Source: Hymenopus coronatus (lineage: Eukaryota; Arthropoda; Insecta; Mantodea; Hymenopodidae). Taken from it: a stretch of DNA of 64,000 nucleotides. Location of the stretch: the NCBI GenBank assembly GCA_030762935.1, contig CM060890.1, positions 68,946,765-69,010,764 on the forward strand, given 5' to 3'. The notes beneath the pieces were generated by a model. It made no database searches, had not been told where the DNA came from, and was given only the letters and a program-made list of their open reading frames with translations. Of this stretch, positions 59,297 through 64,000 are shown piece by piece (within the stretch, counting starts at the first letter, position 1; every line of letters starts with the position of its first letter). The position numbers and the translations under genes were made by a program.

Positions 59297-60175
59297 TACT
59301 TCCTCTGCACGTACTATGTACATAATGTATAGAGAATGTGGATATTGTGTTGCACCCAAAATATTGTGTGATTTCAACGGAAATAATACGGGTTGAGGTG
59401 CCCGGAGACAAAAAAGAAGAAGAAGAAGATCCGTGTGTGTCTTTGGACCGCATAGCTCAAAAACTAAAGCAGCGTTAAATACCAGACTAGGTATTTAAGT
59501 TATGTATCTTCCAAAGATGTGGCATGATGATTTTCAAGACAATCCCTCACCCCATATCACCCTTTACATGAAAAATGGTTTGAAAATGTTGATTTTCTCA
59601 AAAATAGCTCCAACCATTTTGATTAAAATACCATATTTTAAAGCTATTTACATCACAAATAAAATGTATATCTTGAATTTTCTGAGAATAGCTTCTGAAG
59701 ACCTGTTCATTCCGGCTGAATTTTGCTGAATTTTGCTTATCTGGAAAACCATAAGAGATAGACAAAAACCTATATGAAACATGTAGATCTCGTTAAAGTA
59801 CAGAGCTTATGTCATATACATTTTGTTGTAGAATAAATCGTTTTAGAGGTATTACTTCTTTTTAGTTTCAATTTTAGACAAGGTATATTCCTCAACATGG
59901 TCACCTTTCGTTTCATCTCTTTTATGTTTCTGAAAATTCTAAGTGAACCGAAATTCAATTTTTTACATATCGCCGGCTTTTAAAATATTTGTTTGTTGCT
60001 TGAGCCCAGCGTATTCCCATATTGACCTTCAACTACCAGGGAAACAAGTAATAAGACCACTTCTGGTAGTGTTTATCTCGATTAGCATGATGCAGATGAA
60101 GGCGATATTCTGTTGCAAGAATAACTTGTTTGCAGAACAGGTAGAGAAAGTCATGTGAATGAAAGACATCAGAAT
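59297..60175 (+). repeat. Palindrome-headed repeat, copy 17 (complete)
   Basis: Left palindrome CACGTACTATGTACATAATG at 59309; the microsatellite is replaced by an AAG run (59411-59430) plus a short GTGTGTGT; internal inverted repeat ATACCAGACTAGGTAT; right end near 60140-60175. Followed with almost no spacer by copy 18. Confidence 0.87.
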
Positions 60176-60178
60176 GTT

Positions 60179-60940
60179 TACTTTCTCTACACGCACTATA
60201 TAGATACTGTAAAAATACTGAGATTTCACCGGAAATAATTTTTTAGGACCCCCTTATTAAAAAAAAAAAGAATTTTTGGATAAAGGTAAACGCGCGCGTT
60301 GGTGTCTGTGAACACGATAACTCAAAAATGAATAGTCGGTAAAATAACGGTATTTAAGCCCCAGGGATGCGACACGAAGACTTTGATAAAAATATCCCCA
60401 CTCCAAAATATGCTTTACATGGAAAAAATTCGAATATTTTGTTTTTCTCAAAAATGGTTCTAATGATTTTGATTAAATTATCATACATTAAATTTATTTA
60501 TATCATAAATAAAATGTATATCTCGAATTTTCTGGGAATACTTTCTAAAGAACTGTTCATTCTTGATGAATTTTGCTGAAATTTGCATAACTGGAAAACC
60601 AAAAGAGATAGACAAATATGTGTATGAAATGTAGATCTCGTTAAAGTACACATACATATGTTGTATACATTTTGTTGTAGAATTAACCGTATTAGATATT
60701 CCTTTTTATTAGTTTCAGTTTTTAACTGGGTATCTCCTCAGACGGGGTCACCTTTCGTTTCATCTCTCTTTTGTTTCTCTGGAAATATTTGCCCTCAACT
60801 ATCAGGGAAGCAAGTGATAAGACTATTTATGGTAATGTTTATTTCGATTAGCAAGATACAGATAAAGGGGATACTCTGTTGTAAGAGTAGCATGTTTGCA
60901 GAACAGGGAGAGCTGGTCATGTGAATGGAACACATCAGAA
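60179..60940 (+). repeat. Palindrome-headed repeat, copy 18
   Basis: Starts CTTTCTCTACACGCACTATA directly after copy 17, forming a head-to-tail pair. Left palindrome partly lost; CGCGCG at the microsatellite position (60292). Right end TCATGTGAATGGAACACATC at 60917. Confidence 0.85.
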
Positions 60941-63706
60941 TTTTTTTTTCTGACTAAAGAGTGAATTTTTGAGGTGAGGTCGGTAGTGTGCCATAGCTAG
61001 GTTTCAAACAATCATCACAAACTCCCTTGACTTTGTGGTAGAGCAAACCTAGATACAACTAGTAGGTAAACGCGTAATAGCAGTAGATGGCTCTTTTCAG
61101 TGTGTCGTGTGTCAATTTATAATCAGAAAGCAAACCAACACACAAGCCTTTGACTCCAAATTTATGCCTGCCTGGAATCTTTCTTATTTATAACAATAGG
61201 TAGAAAAGTGTTAAGTTCACAGCAAAGTTATGCATTCAATCAGAAAATTCCATTTGCAGCGTTATTGCGCCACCCACGCAAGTGAATATGACGTTGCTTT
61301 AGAGTGGTTTTAGATAATATTAGTTACCTACATGACTGTTCATATTCACTGCTATAAATGTGAATGTTTTTGGCTACGAATTAACTCTCATATTATTACA
61401 ATACGATTACACAAGTATTGACCAAGTTAAAGGAGCTTGTTGTTTTACTATGTTAACATTATAATACCTGGTATTATGTATAGTATTTTAACCATGCAGA
61501 AATTATAGAGAAACTAGGGACCTTCTATTGCTGTTACAATCCATAGGTGCAAAAGTGGTTCTTTACAATCAAAGAGTCAATTTTGTTTTAAGTTATACAT
61601 TAGGTAAAAGGGTCATCCTTAAATCAAAGACAGTTCTGTCTCAACACAATGAAGCATTTTATATATATTTTTCCTTTTTATCATTGATTAAATAAGCACT
61701 AAGAAAAATATCTTTCAAATACGTAGTTTCGGCATAGCATCCTTATACTTATAGGAGTTCGTAGAACACGTGTACCTTGCGTCTACGGCTAAATATGCAG
61801 TTTACTTCACTCTTTTCTGTAGTTACAATTCTGTCGTTTCGAAGCACTTGCTACAGCATGGGAACGGTTTTAAGGTTACCGGTGGATTAGTTACCAAAAG
61901 GTTTATTCAATTATTGCTTATTAAACTTAATCTGTAATGAAAGCATGTTAGACAGTTCCTAACACGCTTAAATTTTAATGAAACTCCATGTCGGAGTATA
62001 TTGGGCCACCTTTTACACTGGTTTCTTGATTAGGGAATTTCTAGTTCGCTACTAAGTATACGTGATGACGAGGATCAACTCTTTGCCCATGAGTGGCATT
62101 ATAGAAGGGAATTACTTTCTGACGTGAAACGTTATTGTTGAATGGTCGGAAAAATCACTCGATGGCTAAGTGAATCCCGCCGAAGAATAGATTGTGCGTT
62201 CGTATTTCGATGAACGGATTTTTGAGCAGCGATGACAAAGCAACAGGCAGACGGGAAAAGTATTAGTCGCGTGATCGGACAGTGAGTATACAGTCGCCGT
62301 TCCCTATCTCTGACATTCATCAATCCTCGTAGTTCTGTTAAGTTGTAATTCCACAAAGGTGGAATTCTAATTATAAAGGTTAAGTAACCATGAAAGTTAG
62401 CACAATAATAAAATGTATACATTTATGTACATACCATCAAGTGGAATATAGTACTTCATTTTCGCCACATTATTTAAGTTTATATTTACTATATCACCAA
62501 CTATGGTTCATCTATTTTATATAGTAGTTTAATTGTTAAGGATATCAATTTGTTTCAATACTCTTTGCTGTTCGGAAAATCAGGATAAAATGCTAGAAAA
62601 GTATAGTTTCGGCAAACAAAATCATCTGTAGGCATTTCAAGGCCTACAACCAGAGCTATACTATATTTTCTGTCTGCATCCAGATTAGATAATTACTTCT
62701 AATGTGTATTTGCTTCTCCTTAATATTTCTTTGTGTTCCGGTTTTTATGATAAACCGTTCTGACTTTATTTTTGCAGCTTTTATTTTTCATAGAACACAT
62801 CGCACTATACATGCATTACAGGTTCCTTAATTTGATATTATGCAAATTGGAATTTTTATACAAGTGCGAATAATCACATTCTTTATTTTAAAATAAATAA
62901 CCTAATAAATGATTGGATTACGATTTTTTGGCCAATAATCACTACACTTATGTGAACGGCTACCTTTCGATCGTTACATTTAATTATTGCGGCAATTTTC
63001 TATAGGTTTTGAATCCATTGCCACACTTGCGTCAGTGAACAAGTGTGCAGTAGGCGAGCGGATTACATAAATCCTGCTATTGTCGCACCTGGGTGAAGAG
63101 ATCACACCTTAAGACATGTACTTACACAATATATATTTCCCATTTCGAAGTTTTTTCTAGTCATCGGGAATTACAAAAGGGAGAGCTGCAAGCCTTCAAC
63201 GGGAAGTCCTGAGCATGCAGCCGCAGCGAGCAAGAAGTGAAAAACTGTACTGCAGTATTGTTGTAAAAGAATCGATATAAAGGCGTTTTATTTTGTAATG
63301 AATTTTGAGTACTGAAGGTATTTTGCTACAATAATGCTCAACATGGTTCTGGTTGATACCCTCATCCAAAAATTAAAAATAAAGTAGGAATTAAACTACC
63401 TTAAAAATAAAAAAGAAATTATATTTAATCTCCAAAAAGTAAAATACAGTATGATTAATAATATGAGAACATTTTTAATTTTGTCTAGTTACAAAATCTA
63501 TATTGGAACGGAGTTTTCCCCAATTATCCTTATTTGAGATTATTTCATTTTGGAATCAAATCAAGGAATTTTCTAAAGAAGTTTGATACAAGGTTTGAAC
63601 TTTAATATTGGCAACTATTTATTTACCTGTAATACAAAAGAGATATATACAGCAAAGTTTTGCTGTCCCTCGAAACAGTCATCAGCTTGCTGGCAGCGAT
63701 GAGAAG
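60941..63706. other. Long AT-rich stretch without a recognised gene
   Basis: A weak SINE-like phrase (TGGTAGAGCAAACC) lies near 61038. A 96-codon minus-strand frame at 62132-62422 has no domain. A GC-richer patch lies at 63200-63240. Nothing else supportable. Confidence 0.4.
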
Positions 63707-64000
63707 TCACAAGATACCTTCAGCAGTGTCTGTTTTATCGATAGTTTGAATGGAGCGGTCTGCTGCCTGACAAATCTCTGGTACTGTTCTGAAGCGAATG
63801 ACACGAAGTTGTTCCTTCATCTTTGGAATCAAGTCAAAGTCACAGGGACCTAAGTTCGGGGAATATGGTAGATGCAGCAGCATTTCCCTATTTCATCAGT
63901 AGAACAAATCAGCCACAACGCAAAATATTGGGTGGCTTATGCAAAAAGTGTCGCCGAAGATCCAAAAATTCCAAAGTCGAATATTGGCAGTTCCCCAAGT
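63707..64000 (-). pseudogene. Mariner-type transposase C-terminal remnant, runs off the window
   Basis: Minus-strand reading: LLHLPYSPNLGPCDFDLIPK, then MKEQLRVIRFRTVPEICQAA and DRSIQTIDKTDTAEGIL before a stop at 63707-63709. HPPYSPDLxPCDxxLxPKMK is the last catalytic region of mariner-type transposases. Two stops lie upstream in the same frame near 63890. The N-terminal part would be beyond 64000. Confidence 0.78.

Noticed and set aside
12023..60940. Regular spaced repeats considered as a CRISPR-like array
   Set aside because: Units are about 0.8 kb, irregularly spaced, in both orientations, in eukaryotic DNA.

Overview
The window reads as AT-rich, intergenic, repeat-dominated nuclear DNA of an animal, most likely an insect. 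The evidence is an intact RTE-type LINE, several mariner-type and Harbinger-type transposase remnants of kinds common in arthropods, a Penelope-like retroelement, tRNA-derived SINEs with a core resembling one I know from insects, and a fragment of mitochondrial cox3 that reads correctly only with the invertebrate mitochondrial code (TGA as Trp, AGA as Ser). A cockroach, termite or other polyneopteran would fit the SINE core, but that is a guess. I see no convincing host protein gene, rRNA or intact tRNA gene.

Layout. 1-1.1 kb: GC-richer degenerate repeats, part of which recurs at 11.3 kb. 1.4-6.1 kb: an old, broken LINE into which a near-intact RTE element (1918-5081) has inserted with a 13-bp target duplication. 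6.8-9.9 kb: three copies of one SINE. 12-19.6 kb: first cluster of the dominant repeat family, one copy nested in a mariner-type transposon that has its inverted repeats at 16.95 and 18.68 kb. 20.5-20.9 kb: a long tetranucleotide microsatellite. 27-34.7 kb: more copies of the dominant family, one carrying a perfect 39-bp hairpin made of Penelope tail sequence. 35.2-36.7 kb: a head-to-head inverted Harbinger fragment. 38-45 kb: two deleted copies of one mariner-type transposon (one folded back on itself), a second transposase pseudogene split by the cox3 fragment, and a palindromic MITE cluster. 45-48 kb: SINEs and a perfect 25-bp hairpin. 49.7-61 kb: the densest cluster of the dominant family, including a copy split by a 5'-truncated Penelope-like element and a head-to-tail tandem pair. 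63.7-64 kb: the end of another mariner-type transposase, running off the window.

The most interesting object is the dominant repeat: about 18 copies in both orientations, roughly 0.8-0.9 kb when complete, without coding capacity. It has a near-palindrome at its left end, a short hairpin at its right end, a conserved internal 12-bp inverted repeat, and a (TG)n/(CA)n tract at a fixed internal position. I do not recognise it as a named family. The whole window behaves as a stack of insertions into insertions, so relative ages can be read from the nesting.
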